From Isochrysis galbana (lineage: Eukaryota > Haptophyta > Isochrysidales > Isochrysidaceae), in the NCBI GenBank assembly GCA_018136815.1, contig CM030945.1:470605-534604 (forward strand): a stretch of 64,000 bases of DNA. Direction: 5' to 3'. Positions within the stretch are counted from its first letter, which is position 1, and the number at the start of each line of letters is the position of its first letter. Of the stretch, positions 31,076 through 40,932 are shown in pieces. Under the pieces are notes generated by a model, which made no database searches, was not told the origin of the DNA, and saw only the letters and a list, made by a program, of their open reading frames with translations. Position numbers and translations under genes: made by a program.

Positions 31076-31783
31076 GTGGCCATGCAGAGCCTAGAGCTCT
31101 CGCGAGCAGGGTGGGGGGTCAAGGGTAGGTCGCACGCTGGTGCTCAAGGGTCGCACACACTCGTATTGACCCAACCTGGCCCCTCGCGCCGCAGGAATGC
31201 CTCGAGTCGATCCGGCCCGACGCCCAAGGCCACGGCCCCATTGACGTCGACAAGCGCTCGCTTGGACGATGGGAGGTGCAGCTCCTCAAATGGCCGAGCG
31301 GCGCGACGGGCCGGTCGCGACCAGGCCGTTCCGGACCTGCCTCGAACTCCCAAAAGCCTCCTGGCCCGGCCCCACGCATCCGCGCCCACCGTTCATCCGA
31401 AATCTTGAGAGCTGGTGTGTGTCGTGTTCACGTCTCACCTCCGCCTTCACCGCAAAGGCGTGCGCCGAAGCCGCAGGGCCGACAAATTGGGCTTCTGGGG
31501 CGGCACCTTTTGAAATCTGGCTTGGTTGGCAATCCAGTGCAAATGGATGAACGTGAAAGTGCCGGCAGCGCGCCGTATTGTGTTCGAATGTTGGGCACTC
31601 AGGCGTGATTCGGCCCGTAAGGGGGGTCCGACCGGACCTCGCACCGTCTTTTCGGACGAGGATTCTGAAAAGGCGGGGAGACCCTCCGAGCCGCTTTCGC
31701 CGGGGCTTTCCGTTCACGGTCAAATATGTCGACCCCCCCATATTAGATATTAGTACTTAAAAAGCCGTGTTTGACCGCCCTAA
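31076..31783. other. Intergenic; ends in an inverted TAGGGCGGTCAAACA terminus
   Basis: 31192-31310 may be an exon (see 30641). 31769-31783 is the reverse complement of the 15-mer at 14376, 14519 and 63728, and TTAAAAAGCC next to it also matches GGCTTTTTAA at 14394. Confidence 0.4.
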
Positions 31784-32307
31784 CTCTGGATGCGACACAG
31801 CCAAACACACACGGTCCAAAGCCCAGAGATGAGAGATGTCGCGGAGGGCGGAGGGGGGCCTTCCCTTCCCCGCCGCGCCTGCCGCCGGCTTGGCTTCCTC
31901 CTCATTGCCCTCAGACCCACTGGGTCATCACAATTCGTCCTATTATTATCTCGCGAGCTCGGCCACCCGTACGTGTGCGCGCCCCTCTCTCCCCCTCCCT
32001 CCTCCCTCTCCCTCCCCCCCCTCATCTCTCCGTGTCCAAGTTCAACCCCAACGTACCCTGACCGTGCCTCTCGAGCACGTGATCGCCTCGACGAGCAAGA
32101 GGCAGAAAGAAGACCGCGACCGCGATGATGCGGCGCGCAACCATGGCGTAGAAATAATACCGGAGGGAAGGACAAAGGTCAAGCAAAGGTGCCATGAGTT
32201 GGCTGCACACTGTCTGACTCTCTCATCCGTAACGGAATTTGCCACACCGTCCTCGCGCGCCTCAGGAACGAACGAACGAATCTTCGCACTACAATGGCTT
32301 CGCCTCG
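31784..32307. other. Upstream region of the 32308 gene
   Basis: Pyrimidine-rich CTCTCCCCCTCCC stretch at 31985-32035. Open frames continue 5' of the ATG, so an upstream exon is possible but cannot be fixed. Confidence 0.3.
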
Positions 32308-33948
32308 ATGAAGGCCGTGCCCTCCGCAAGTGGGCAGCGTCAGCGAGCGGAGCGCTCGGGGGCGTCATCTCAGTGTGGACCATTCGCTGCGTCGCCGCAC
32401 GAGCCCACGAGCGCTAGCTGTATGCTCGAGCTTCAGCACGATCGCGAGTGGTCGCCGCCTTTGGACTTCAGCATGCCTCAGCAAAGGGAGAGGGAGAGCA
32501 AGAGCAGGCACAGGGGCTTGGATGGATGGGCACAAGAAATCGATGGACTCCTTGATGAGCACGATCGTGAGGGATCTCCATGCGTGAACGACGGCCCCTT
32601 TTGTGCGCTGCCAAGCCGGAAGGAGGTCGAAGGGCAGCCTGCGGGTCTTGAGTCAGCGGTGCGGCCTCATCCAGACATTGTGGCACGCCTCTCTGATGGA
32701 TACGTACTAGATGCGGCAGAAATGTTCCAGCTCAAGCGCGATGCGGCTGAAGACCGCGATTTCTCCTACGCTTACGACGTTGGAGACTCTGGAGAACTTC
32801 TCATCGTGCGAGCACAAGAGCATGCCTTGCTTGCATGCGCCTCAGATTGCCGACCTGCTGTGCAAAATCTTCACTTCGGCCACTTCACAGAGAGATCACG
32901 AGCAGCTTTCGCTCCGGAAAGCGCACGAACTTCGGCATTGCCTCGCTTGAAATGCCGTAGTCGACCTGTGCGTTGGGGCCCCGACACTCGCACACATACT
33001 CCGGCGCTTGTCGGCGGTCTATCTGAACAATTGCGCCCTTCTCTGACAGCGAGATCGCCAAGACGCAATTTGGCGCCGATAACAGCGCGTCGAGGTAAGC
33101 GTATGGTTTCTGCTGTTCCAGGGCAGGTCTGCGTGGAACCACCTTTTCAGGAAGCCCCCAAACTTTCGCCCCGAGGTAAGTGTATGGTTTCTGCTGTTCC
33201 AGGAAAGGTCTGCGTGGAACCACTATTTCATGAAGCCCCCAAACTTTCGGCCCGACTTACGCATTCGGATTTCGCCGCGGTAGTACCAATGCCAAATGTT
33301 GCTGTTAGACAACCGCTTCTTGCCACTGCAGCTCCACGAGGGACACCAAAAATGGAATCTACGGTGCCCCACCAACCGACACTCTTGAAGCCCCTGCCTG
33401 ACAATGCCATGGAACCCCTGGGAAGTCTTTCGGAGAACAGGGTGCGCCTAGACGGAGCTGTTCGCCTACAATAGAGCCACGCGACATACCATGCACATTC
33501 CACTGTCCTCGTTCGGCCTCACACCGGTCTAGAGATTGGTCGGTCCAATGACAATCTTATGCCAAACTGAAGCTCGCATTGAGCCTGATTTTGCCCTCTC
33601 GTTGCCCTCTTCTTTCAATGTCAGGTGATGGGTACGAGCAGCTTAGAGCAAGTGCTTGCCCAACGGTCTGCCCGAAGGGAATCTTTGGTCACCCCACGAC
33701 AGGGCATGGCACGGAACATGGATTCATTGCTCGCTAGACTCACGGGCAATCCTCCAACAGCCGGATCTGCTGGCCGATGGTTGCACAACTACACCCCCGG
33801 TGAAATTGCGCGTCGAGATTCGATTACCGCTTTTGCCGTTGACAAGGCCATATCCCACTCCAGCGGGGCTAGACATGCAGCGTCCCTCCGAAGGGCAGTT
33901 GATCGAAATAGCTACCTAGGATCCCCCACCATGCTAGGAGTAGGCTAA
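32308..33948 (+). CDS. Hypothetical protein with 27-residue tandem repeat, two exons
   Basis: Exon 1 32308-33441 and exon 2 33625-33948 join in phase across a 183-bp GTGCGC...TCAG intron, giving 485 residues from the ATG at 32308 (the frame is open upstream). I recognise no domain. Visible features are an acidic/charged N-terminal third (DGWAQEIDGLLDEHDREGSP), a hydrophilic Arg/Ser/Pro-rich middle, two copies of a 27-residue unit (MVSAVPG(Q/K)VCVEP ... EAPKLS, codons at 33093-33254), and a helical C-terminus (SSLEQVLAQRSARRESL). No signal peptide or membrane segment. Each repeat unit contains a GTAAG...TTCCAG segment of 27 nt that could be spliced without changing frame, so the protein repeat may be partly intronic. 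Confidence 0.5.
33093..33254 (+). repeat. 81-bp in-frame tandem duplication starting AGGTAAG
   Basis: Two 81-bp units start at 33093 and 33174. Each begins AGGTAAG(C/T)GTATGGTTTC and continues TGCTGTTCCAGG. The 27 nt from GTAAG to CCAG have a donor, a pyrimidine stretch and an acceptor, and are divisible by 3. Confidence 0.9.
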
Positions 33949-34797
33949 GAACAGACATGGTGCCAAATTCAGTTGGTGTGGGGCGGAATGCACGATATTC
34001 TCGACATGCGGTTCTACACTACCACTTCCGTCGACGTGCACGCAAGCTTCTCATCGCGTACTTCGAGAGACCTTGGCTGTGAGGTTGTCCATCGCGCCAA
34101 GTTGACACGGTTTTCGGTCTTTGTGGGAACTACGGCAAGGCTGCGCGCCATGATGTCAAGCTTTGGACAACCACTTCCCCTTTGCTGGGTAGTTGACACT
34201 ACATGGGAAAGTGTACATGGGAGGTCAACAAGAGGGCACACCGCACTTGTGCCCTCATGAGGTGGAGACGCAAACGCTCAAGTGTCAAGTACGATACGCA
34301 ATGAAGCAAGGATCACGCTGGACACGGCCATCAACGGCAGTGGGTACGACTTTGACTTCGGCTTAGTTTTCTTGGTTCTAGTTCCCATGCGTCATCGGCT
34401 TCATCTAGAGCTGCCACTTACGTGCCGCGAGAAGAACGAGCGACCGAGCAGATCCGCGCTGCTCTCTCCACAGACCTCACGTCGCATTCCGTCGAATATG
34501 GGACGGGCTCGGTATCAGCCATAAAACGGCAGAACGTCCGCACGCTCGGATCGACGACACCACCGCAACTTCCCTAGACCGCCGCGGCGACTCCATCGCT
34601 CTCATTGTGAGAAGAGGCTAGCGCCGCCGAAATTCACCAAGGACATTTTGTATTTTGTCTTAAAATATGCGTCAATTAAAGCATTTTGTATAGATACACT
34701 ATAAACGCAAACGCAATCAATATACTAGTAAGAATAGCAGGAACTCCTACTACTAGTATAAACTATCAGTATCAGTATCCACTTAACTGTTAACTGT
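33949..34797. other. Intergenic, nothing recognised
   Basis: Short ORFs only. 34640-34790 is AT-rich with ACTAGTA palindromes, ending at the LINE tail. Confidence 0.35.
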
Positions 34798-34930
34798 AAA
34801 AAAATCAAAAGTTTCAGCGGTAGGGCTACACACCGACTGCCAGCCTAGTACTTATTACCTATTACCTTGCTCCTTGGTCCTTGGCCTTTCCCTTTCCTGC
34901 CTCTCCCGCGCGTGCCTCGCTGGCCGTGAG
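34798..34930 (-). mobile_element. Diverged LINE-like 3' tail
   Basis: The A-run and then AGTTTCAGCGGTAGGGCTACACACCGACT is a diverged version of CTGAAGATTCTGGGCTACACACCTACT. It is followed by CCTTGGTCCTTGGCCTTTCCC as in the other 3' UTRs. Confidence 0.5.
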
Positions 34931-35545
34931 CTGCCCTCCATAGTCCCATTTCTAGCCCGTCTGGCGGCGACCGGCATCAAACAAGGCGCTAGCCAGCGCC
35001 TTCAAAGACGTGTCGGCGCACCTCGTGGTCCGTAACTACAAGTTCGAAATGAAGAGACTCATTAACATAAACGCGCAACGCGCTGGCTGAGGCGGTCGAA
35101 AAGCAAGGCTTCTTTTTCCTTCAAGGGAACCAAGAGCGCGTGAATGAAGGTTATGACGCGCGAAGGTGTCCTTGTGTCCTTGTAACTGTAACCCAAGGCA
35201 AGAAAGAGGTTTATCACTGCTCTATGTCGCGCCAAAGAAAACGGCACGTTCGCGTCCTTCGGCCTTCGGCTTCCCACCTGTTGCGGGTAGGGGGGGTGAG
35301 GCAGGCGTACGCGCCATCGAAGGTGTCGTTCCGTCAATTGTGGGACATCAGTCGAATTGAGCGATCGAATGTCCACAGTTGTATATAGAGCACTATTTTC
35401 AAATTAAATGCAGACTAGCATAACAACTCTTTTTCTCTGCTTTCCTCCTCGCGTGTTCGCGGCGTACCGATCGATCGTTCGGCGCTGCCGGCTGCGCAGG
35501 CGGCAAGAGGCTTGGATATACGAAACATCACTTAAGAGGGTTGAA
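34931..35545. other. Intergenic with one weak minus ORF
   Basis: ORF 35062-35376 (-) has no recognised domain. Nothing else seen. Confidence 0.3.
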
Positions 35546-35656
35546 CCCTAGATGGGAGATGGGAGATACAGGATACTGTATCTGGGGGAGGGGCCAGATA
35601 CAGTTGTATCTACTGTATCTGGGGGAGCCCCAGATCAGGATACACACCACTTCTAG
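35546..35656. mobile_element. Short MITE-like element
   Basis: Starts CCCTAGATGGGAGAT like the ends at 9734 and ends near CTTCTAGG. The core is inverted GATAC(A)G/CTGTATC and GGGGAG/CCCCAG motifs. About 110 bp, no coding capacity. Confidence 0.5.
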
Positions 35657-35699
35657 GCTGAAAATGACAATTTTACCATTATAACTGTGCTTCTACTGT

Positions 35700-36095
35700 T
35701 AAAATAGGCGTTTTGCGCGTTAAAATAGGCGTTTTGCGCGTAGTATCAGTTCACCTCGAGCTGACAACTGATACTGATGTCAGTCATCAGTTGTCAGCAG
35801 CTTGGAGCGGGGAGAAAACAAAACATGCAGTCCCCTTCACTTTCTACAGCCAAAGAAAAAATGCAGAAAATGAAAATGAATGCACTGGGGTTCGAACTCT
35901 AGTGCCCAGCACCACTCAATGCAAGGTAGAAGTCACCTGAGCCGTTAGGGGCCAATTATCATAGAGGACGGCGATTTGTCGTATCTACATTTACAGCAAA
36001 GACACAGGTGACTGATATCAGCTGATATGCTGATATTCTGTGCTGTTTGAGGTGATGTCAGCTGATGGACCTCATCAGCTCACATCAGCTACTGA
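35700..36095. repeat. Repeat-rich block with a tRNA-derived SINE candidate
   Basis: Contains a direct repeat of GTTAAAATAGGCGTTTTGCGC (two copies from about 35699), multiple TCAGCTGA/TCAGTTGTCAGC palindromes at 35745-35805 and 36010-36095, and the tRNA-like stretch annotated separately. It lies immediately 5' of the retroelement head at 36096. Confidence 0.5.
35871..35950 (-). repeat. tRNA-like segment (SINE candidate)
   Basis: The minus strand reads ACGGCTCAGGTGACTT (box A-like), then TTGCATT flanked by weak stem, then GAGTTCGAACCCCAGTGCA (box B and acceptor-like 3' end). Spacing is tRNA-sized, but the acceptor and anticodon stems do not close well. I read it as a SINE head or tRNA pseudogene, not a working tRNA. 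Confidence 0.4.
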
Positions 36096-37830
36096 CAACT
36101 AACTTTATAGTTGGTCGCCATGGAGCGCGCCGCCGCTCCCCACCTCTCCTTCGGGCCCCCCGCCGCGGGCGCCCCCCCAGTACCCATGGAGCTGTCGCTG
36201 GCGAAGCGACCGCGTCCGCCCGCAGAGGCCGAGCAGGTGAGCGCGACCCCGGTCGCGCCGCACGGCCCGTGGCCCCGGCCACACCCAACAAGGCAGCCAT
36301 GCTGGCTCACCCCATGGTGGGCCACAGGCTGTAGAGCACAAAGAGCCAGCACCAAACAAGAAGAGCCGCACATCCACTGGGCATGCCTTATGGCAGAGGC
36401 CTCTCCCACCCCGGGGACGGCCGCGCTGCCTCGGCAGCGCGACCCGAGACCGGGTGGCCCTTATGGGCACAACACCAGCAGCAGGATCAACATGAATCAG
36501 AAGACAGACCCAGCAGCACAACAACTCACAACCTCACCCATGAACACGAACCATGATGCGCCCTTGGACGCATGCCATCTCTCCCTGCCAATCACACCAT
36601 CGGACCAAGCCACAGCCTCACCAACCCCGCTCGTCCCTGCCGCTCAGGAGCCACTCTCAGACGGAGAGCAAGGCAACTTCGAGTCAGACGCCAACTTCGA
36701 GCTATCCTTCCACCAAGAGGGGGACTACACCTTCTTGGACGCCACCGTCTACGCTGCGATTGTAGAGCTCCTTCTGGAGCTCGAAGGAGTAGACCCGGAG
36801 CCGGACTTTTGGGCCCGCTCCATCCGCGGGCCATGGCACATAGCCGTGAACGAGGACTGCGTACAACAATTCAAGGAGCGCTACGGCGACATCACTACGC
36901 TTCGCATCAATCAGACCGACGTCTCAGTCAACATCAAGGTAGACTCGATCGACGAGAAAATCAACAAGAAAGGCTCCTCTTCTCGCAAGGCATTATACAA
37001 CGCCCTGCAAGACGTCGCGGCACACCTGGTCATCGAGGCCGAAGGCCTAGCGCAAGCGGCCCAAATTAATCTGAGCGCAATCATCTTCGCAATCGAAAAG
37101 GTAGGGCTTACCTTCTTGAAGGGCAACCGAGAGCGTATGAAGCTCGAAGGCGGAGCCGGAACGTTCGTATCCAAGGCGGCATACTCGACCCGATGGCACC
37201 TTTATGTCTCAGCGGGTCAAGGCTCATTTCTTGACGGGAGCTTCCCTCGGAAGCTGCTGCTTCAAATCGACGGCAAAACAATCCCGGTAAACTACGCCGT
37301 TCGGGCGTGCAAAGAGATCAGTATGCCAGCAAACATCCAGTCTCCCCATAAGCTCATGATTCACGGCAGCCTGCGTGGCTGCAAAGGCTGGCGGCCGGAG
37401 GTGGCGCAAGGCCTCCCCAACTCGTCTCGCATCTGTGAGTGCGAACAAGAGGCGGCAAAGCGCCGCGCACGGAACGAAGCGCAACGGCTCAACCCCCGCC
37501 CGAAATCGGCGCACGAGGCGCTAGGAAAGGGTCCCCCCAAGCAATGCGCGCGTTTCACCCAGGGGCTGTGCCTCAGGAACAAACGCGGAGTGCGCTGTAA
37601 TCTCTCGCACGACGTCCCTGGAGCGTGGATCGATAACAAGTGTACGATCCGCTGCCACCTACATCCGCACAAGAAGATCCCGGGCGCCTGTTTGAACGGC
37701 CCGGCATGCCTCTTCCTCCACCCTGAGTACGTACACGCAATTGCGGCCGCGGCCAATAAACTCACGGTAGCAAGAGCGATGCCCCTACGCCCAAAACTCA
37801 AATTCGACTCAGGTCGTTTGCCTTCATTTG
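36096..37830 (+). CDS. Retroelement ORF1 protein with CCCH zinc fingers
   Basis: The tip hairpin (CAACTA-ACTTTA-TAGTTG) is followed at once by ATG (36111 or 36120) and an open frame to the end of the family-like sequence near 37830; the same frame runs on by chance to 38024. The N-terminal part is Pro/Arg-rich. The middle (FLDATVYAAIVELLLELEGV ... KALYNALQDVAAHLVIEAEG) is helical and probably oligomerises. The C-terminal part has two CCCH-type fingers, CARFTQGLCLRNKRGVRCN-LSH and CHLHPHKKIPGACLNGPAC-LFLH. In non-LTR retrotransposons ORF1 binds the element RNA. No stop or frameshift, so it may be intact. Its ORF2 partner appears only as a fragment at 39950-40553, beyond an intervening LRR gene. 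Confidence 0.75.
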
Positions 37831-37879
37831 GTGGCTGCGCGCCCTTCCCAACCGGGTACCAAATGAAGGCAAACGACCT
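37811..37879. repeat. 22-bp perfect inverted repeat (hairpin)
   Basis: AGGTCGTTTGCCTTCATTTG plus GT at 37811-37832 is perfectly inverted at 37858-37879, with a 25-base loop. It sits exactly where ORF1-like sequence ends and the lower-GC LRR gene begins. GAATGAAGGCAA recurs at 39962, where ORF2-like sequence resumes. Confidence 0.85.
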
Positions 37880-37896
37880 TTATTTTCTTCAGCGTT

Positions 37897-39609
37897 ATGG
37901 GAACAATCATGAAAAAGGCGAAGAACGATTTGACGGACAGGGAGCTCTCACGAAAACTAATCTTGGGCAACTTGGCAGTGAGCGCACTACAAATATTCGA
38001 TCAGCACCACCCACACGAGTGTGAACTTGAAATCACAAACACCAACATCCATTTGTTGAACCGGCCATGTCAACGTGAGAATCTCCGTTTCCTTCCAAGC
38101 CCGGGAGGTCATCCCTTCCGGTTGAAAATTAACACATCGGATGCACGCATATGGAGTCACGTATCCAAGCGACCCATTCGCGTATCCAGTCTCTGGGTCT
38201 TGCAAAATCACAATGAGCATCTGCGGAAACTACAGAAGGTCAACCTGATGGGCCTGCACACTCTACAGCTTGGCCGGTTCGCCGAGGATCAAGTCGTGTC
38301 GCAAGCGGATCAGGTCATATCGCAAGAGGCGACCACCTTCATCAACTCCTACTGTGGAGCCAGGGTTCCCCTCAAGACTTTGATATTTCGGAACATAAGC
38401 GTATTCAGTGCGTTGCTACAAAATAGCAAATTGGATTGTCTCAAGAATCTCGTGCTTGTCTCCCGCCCACTGGATTCTAATAAAACGTGCGATTTTATCG
38501 AGGCCTTGCACAATGAGATAGTCGTAAAGAAAAACACTCGCACTCTGGGAAACCTTGAGAAGCTCGTCCTCAACACCGTCAGTATTGGCGAGGACATACG
38601 CATGTTGAAGGATTGTATAATCGAGGGGCAGATGAAGACGACGCTGAAAGAGCTCAATCTCAATGACAACGGTATAGACGACAGGGGCCTCGTCGAGGCG
38701 TTATCAGACGCCCTCGGGGCCGCTGCAATCGAAAAGCTCCACCTTCGACTCAATGCACTAGGAGATTTCGTCCCATTGTTGCCTCCTTCATTGAAGGTCC
38801 TCAATCTGAGATCGTGCGGCATAACCAATCCTGGGATGGAGAAGCTGATAACTAACGCCCAAAGGGCAAGTCTGACGGAACTTGATATAAGTAATAATGA
38901 GTTCGATTGGGGAGGCATGTGTCAATTCATGAAATACGCACACCACCTCTCCGAGCTAAAGACACTGTCCATATCGGAAAACAATCTAGGTCGGCAAGGG
39001 CTGCAAGCATTCGCATCGAAAGTGAACGAACTCCAGAATCTGTCCCATCTCTATGTGTCAGATATTGCTTATCGTGTGTCAGATGTTGCTCATCGTGCTC
39101 ACGACATCAAGGAAATTTGTGAGCGCATTAATCTCAAGAGTATTGAATTGGATCGTGTCAATGAAGACGAATTTAGGGTTCTTCATAAACACCTAGAAAA
39201 GTTAGATAGATTAATAATAAAAGTGTGTCTTACAACACATACACCCCTTTTAGCAGAGCTGTCGAATTTGAAGGAGTTGCACTTGGAACGTGCACACGCG
39301 TATCAGATTTTGAGGCTGTTGCCTAGATTGAAGGTGCCTACCCTTCGTGCGCGATCCTGTGGATTCACGGACAAACATATGGACGATCTGATCGCAATGC
39401 TCAGTGCGAATAAGACGCTCACGAAACTCGATTTGTCTCGAAACCAAGGTATCACAGATGGTGGATTTCAAATACTCGCGAACGCTGTTGGCGACGGAAG
39501 GCTCAAGCTGGATTCTCTGGTATTGGAGTGGACTGGAATCAAACAGGAGACGATGTCTCGTCATTCGACAAAACATCCATTCGTATGGAGTGAACGAGTA
39601 TTAGGGTGA
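37897..39609 (+). CDS. Leucine-rich-repeat protein (RNI-like)
   Basis: Single exon of 570 residues starting ATGGGAACAATC. From about residue 180 it has irregular LRRs of the RNI/NLRC type (LKELNLNDNGIDDRGLVEAL, LKVLNLRSCGITNPGMEKL, LTELDISNNEFDWGGM, LKTLSISENNLGRQGLQAF, LTKLDLSRNQGITDGGFQIL). There is no signal peptide, membrane segment or other domain, so a cytosolic protein-interaction role is likely. Codon use is more AT-rich than neighbouring genes and there are no introns, unlike most host genes here. It lies between ORF1 and ORF2 parts of a retroelement, on the same strand. Either a host (or foreign) gene inserted into the element, or a gene carried by it. Confidence 0.75.
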   Translation: MGTIMKKAKNDLTDRELSRKLILGNLAVSALQIFDQHHPHECELEITNTNIHLLNRPCQRENLRFLPSPGGHPFRLKINTSDARIWSHVSKRPIRVSSLWVLQNHNEHLRKLQKVNLMGLHTLQLGRFAEDQVVSQADQVISQEATTFINSYCGARVPLKTLIFRNISVFSALLQNSKLDCLKNLVLVSRPLDSNKTCDFIEALHNEIVVKKNTRTLGNLEKLVLNTVSIGEDIRMLKDCIIEGQMKTTLKELNLNDNGIDDRGLVEALSDALGAAAIEKLHLRLNALGDFVPLLPPSLKVLNLRSCGITNPGMEKLITNAQRASLTELDISNNEFDWGGMCQFMKYAHHLSELKTLSISENNLGRQGLQAFASKVNELQNLSHLYVSDIAYRVSDVAHRAHDIKEICERINLKSIELDRVNEDEFRVLHKHLEKLDRLIIKVCLTTHTPLLAELSNLKELHLERAHAYQILRLLPRLKVPTLRARSCGFTDKHMDDLIAMLSANKTLTKLDLSRNQGITDGGFQILANAVGDGRLKLDSLVLEWTGIKQETMSRHSTKHPFVWSERVLG

Positions 39610-39949
39610 TGCTCGTAGCGGGCCATCATGAGGGGGAAGGGGGGGGATGGCTCACGAGGGTCGGGTCGTCTTTCCGTCGGCGGGCTCTTCGCCGCTCCGT
39701 CGACTCTCCGCCCCTCCGCCCCTCCGCCCCTCCGCCTCGTAGCGTGTATGTCCGTGTGTTTTTGGTGCCTCCCCTGACGTGCCGAGGCGTACCCCTTGAT
39801 ACTCGGAGCGCTCTCCATGCGCCGTCACACCCAAGCGCTGACGCTACACCCCACCGTCTCTGACGCCCGACGTGACAAACCCCGCGCACACACACACACA
39901 CACGCCTAGCCAGCCGGGATTCAACAATCGAAACGTTTTACAACAAAAA
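39610..39949. repeat. Low-complexity 3' flank of the LRR gene
   Basis: CGCCCCTC repeats at 39706-39735, a (CA)9 tract at about 39886-39904, and a nine-A run at 39945-39953 just before retroelement ORF2 sequence. No gene. Confidence 0.6.
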
Positions 39950-40553
39950 AAAACTGGCACCGAATGAAGGCAAGGCGCCTTCCCCCCCCCCTGCGATACG
40001 GGCCCCGTGGGCACGCCTATGGGAATCACTACACACAAACGTAGTTCACAACGTTTTCAAAGACGGCGCCTTTACGACACCATACAGCAAGGCGGAGTGC
40101 TCGGCGTATATTGAGCACCTACCCGACACCTTCGTGCACGAAGGCCGCGTGATACATAAAAAGGAATTTCTTGACTCGTGGGATGAAGTCGTAAGCTACG
40201 CGACACGGCTGTTGGAGCGAGCGAAAGAGCGCCCCCCCCCCAAAAACACTAAAGGAGAAGAGCCGCACGTAGATAGCACCCAGACGCAAGAACCAAGGGA
40301 CACGACACTGCCCAGTGAAATTAAAGTCTCGGAAGACGAAAAATTTATCAGTAAATTTAACAACATCTGGATACACACCGACACCGACTACCTAGGAGAG
40401 GTAGCCGGCACCGGGGAAGTAGTGGAAGCCGAGGAAACCCAATATTACCACCCACCAGCAAAATGGGAAGGCGGGTATAAAGGCCCGAGATTCATGGAAT
40501 ACCCGCTGGCGGACGAATATGCCATACGCAAAGGAAGGGTCGCTCTTGACGCA
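39950..40553 (+). mobile_element. LINE-like ORF2 fragment, cut by a gap
   Basis: The frame 40134-40553 reads FLDSWDEVVSYATRLLERAK ... IWIHTDTDYLG ... PPAKWEGGYKGPRFMEYPLA and DEYA. This is clearly homologous to the minus-strand copy at 46909-47367 (GAWYEAELSYLG ... PAKWGEGYKSNKRLEYPLAD). It is the region between RT and the CCHC knuckle of ORF2. The sequence then enters the 100-N gap. Confidence 0.75.
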
Positions 40554-40653
40554 NNNNNNNNNNNNNNNNNNNNNNNNNNNNNNNNNNNNNNNNNNNNNNN
40601 NNNNNNNNNNNNNNNNNNNNNNNNNNNNNNNNNNNNNNNNNNNNNNNNNNNNN
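40554..40653. other. Assembly gap (100 N)
   Basis: Exactly 100 undetermined bases between the ORF2 fragment and a GA-repeat. Confidence 0.99.
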
Positions 40654-40800
40654 GGAGAGAGAGAGAGGGAGGGAGGGGGGGGGGGGGGAGAGAGACAGTA
40701 GCGAGAGCGATTCGAGCAGAAAGAGAGAGAGTAGAGAGAGTGGAGGGAGAGTGGAGGGAGGGAGGGAGGGAGGGAGAGAGAGAGAGAGAGAGAGGCACTG
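40654..40800 (+). repeat. GA/GGGA microsatellite
   Basis: GAGAGAGG and GGGA tandem units upstream of the TLC-domain gene. Probably the reason for the adjacent gap. Confidence 0.85.
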
Positions 40801-40932
40801 TCAGAGGTCAAAGGGGGCGTGCAAAGTGAGAGCAGAGGTCACACGCGTGCCGTGAGCGTAAAGACCGGTCGGCCTACGCCCAATCTGGACTGTCGCAACC
40901 TGCCCACTCGAGAGCCCCCAAGCCAAAGCTTC

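Noticed and set aside
35871..35950. Functional tRNA gene
   Set aside because: Box A and box B resemble tRNA, but acceptor and anticodon stems do not close; SINE or tRNA pseudogene is more likely.
37831..38024. C-terminal 65 residues of the retroelement ORF1 frame
   Set aside because: They overlap the hairpin and the start of the LRR gene in another frame and have lost ORF1-like composition; chance read-through.
40654..40829. Plus frame running from the ORF2 fragment through the gap into the GA repeat
   Set aside because: It is continuous only because the gap is translated as X; the GA part is a microsatellite.
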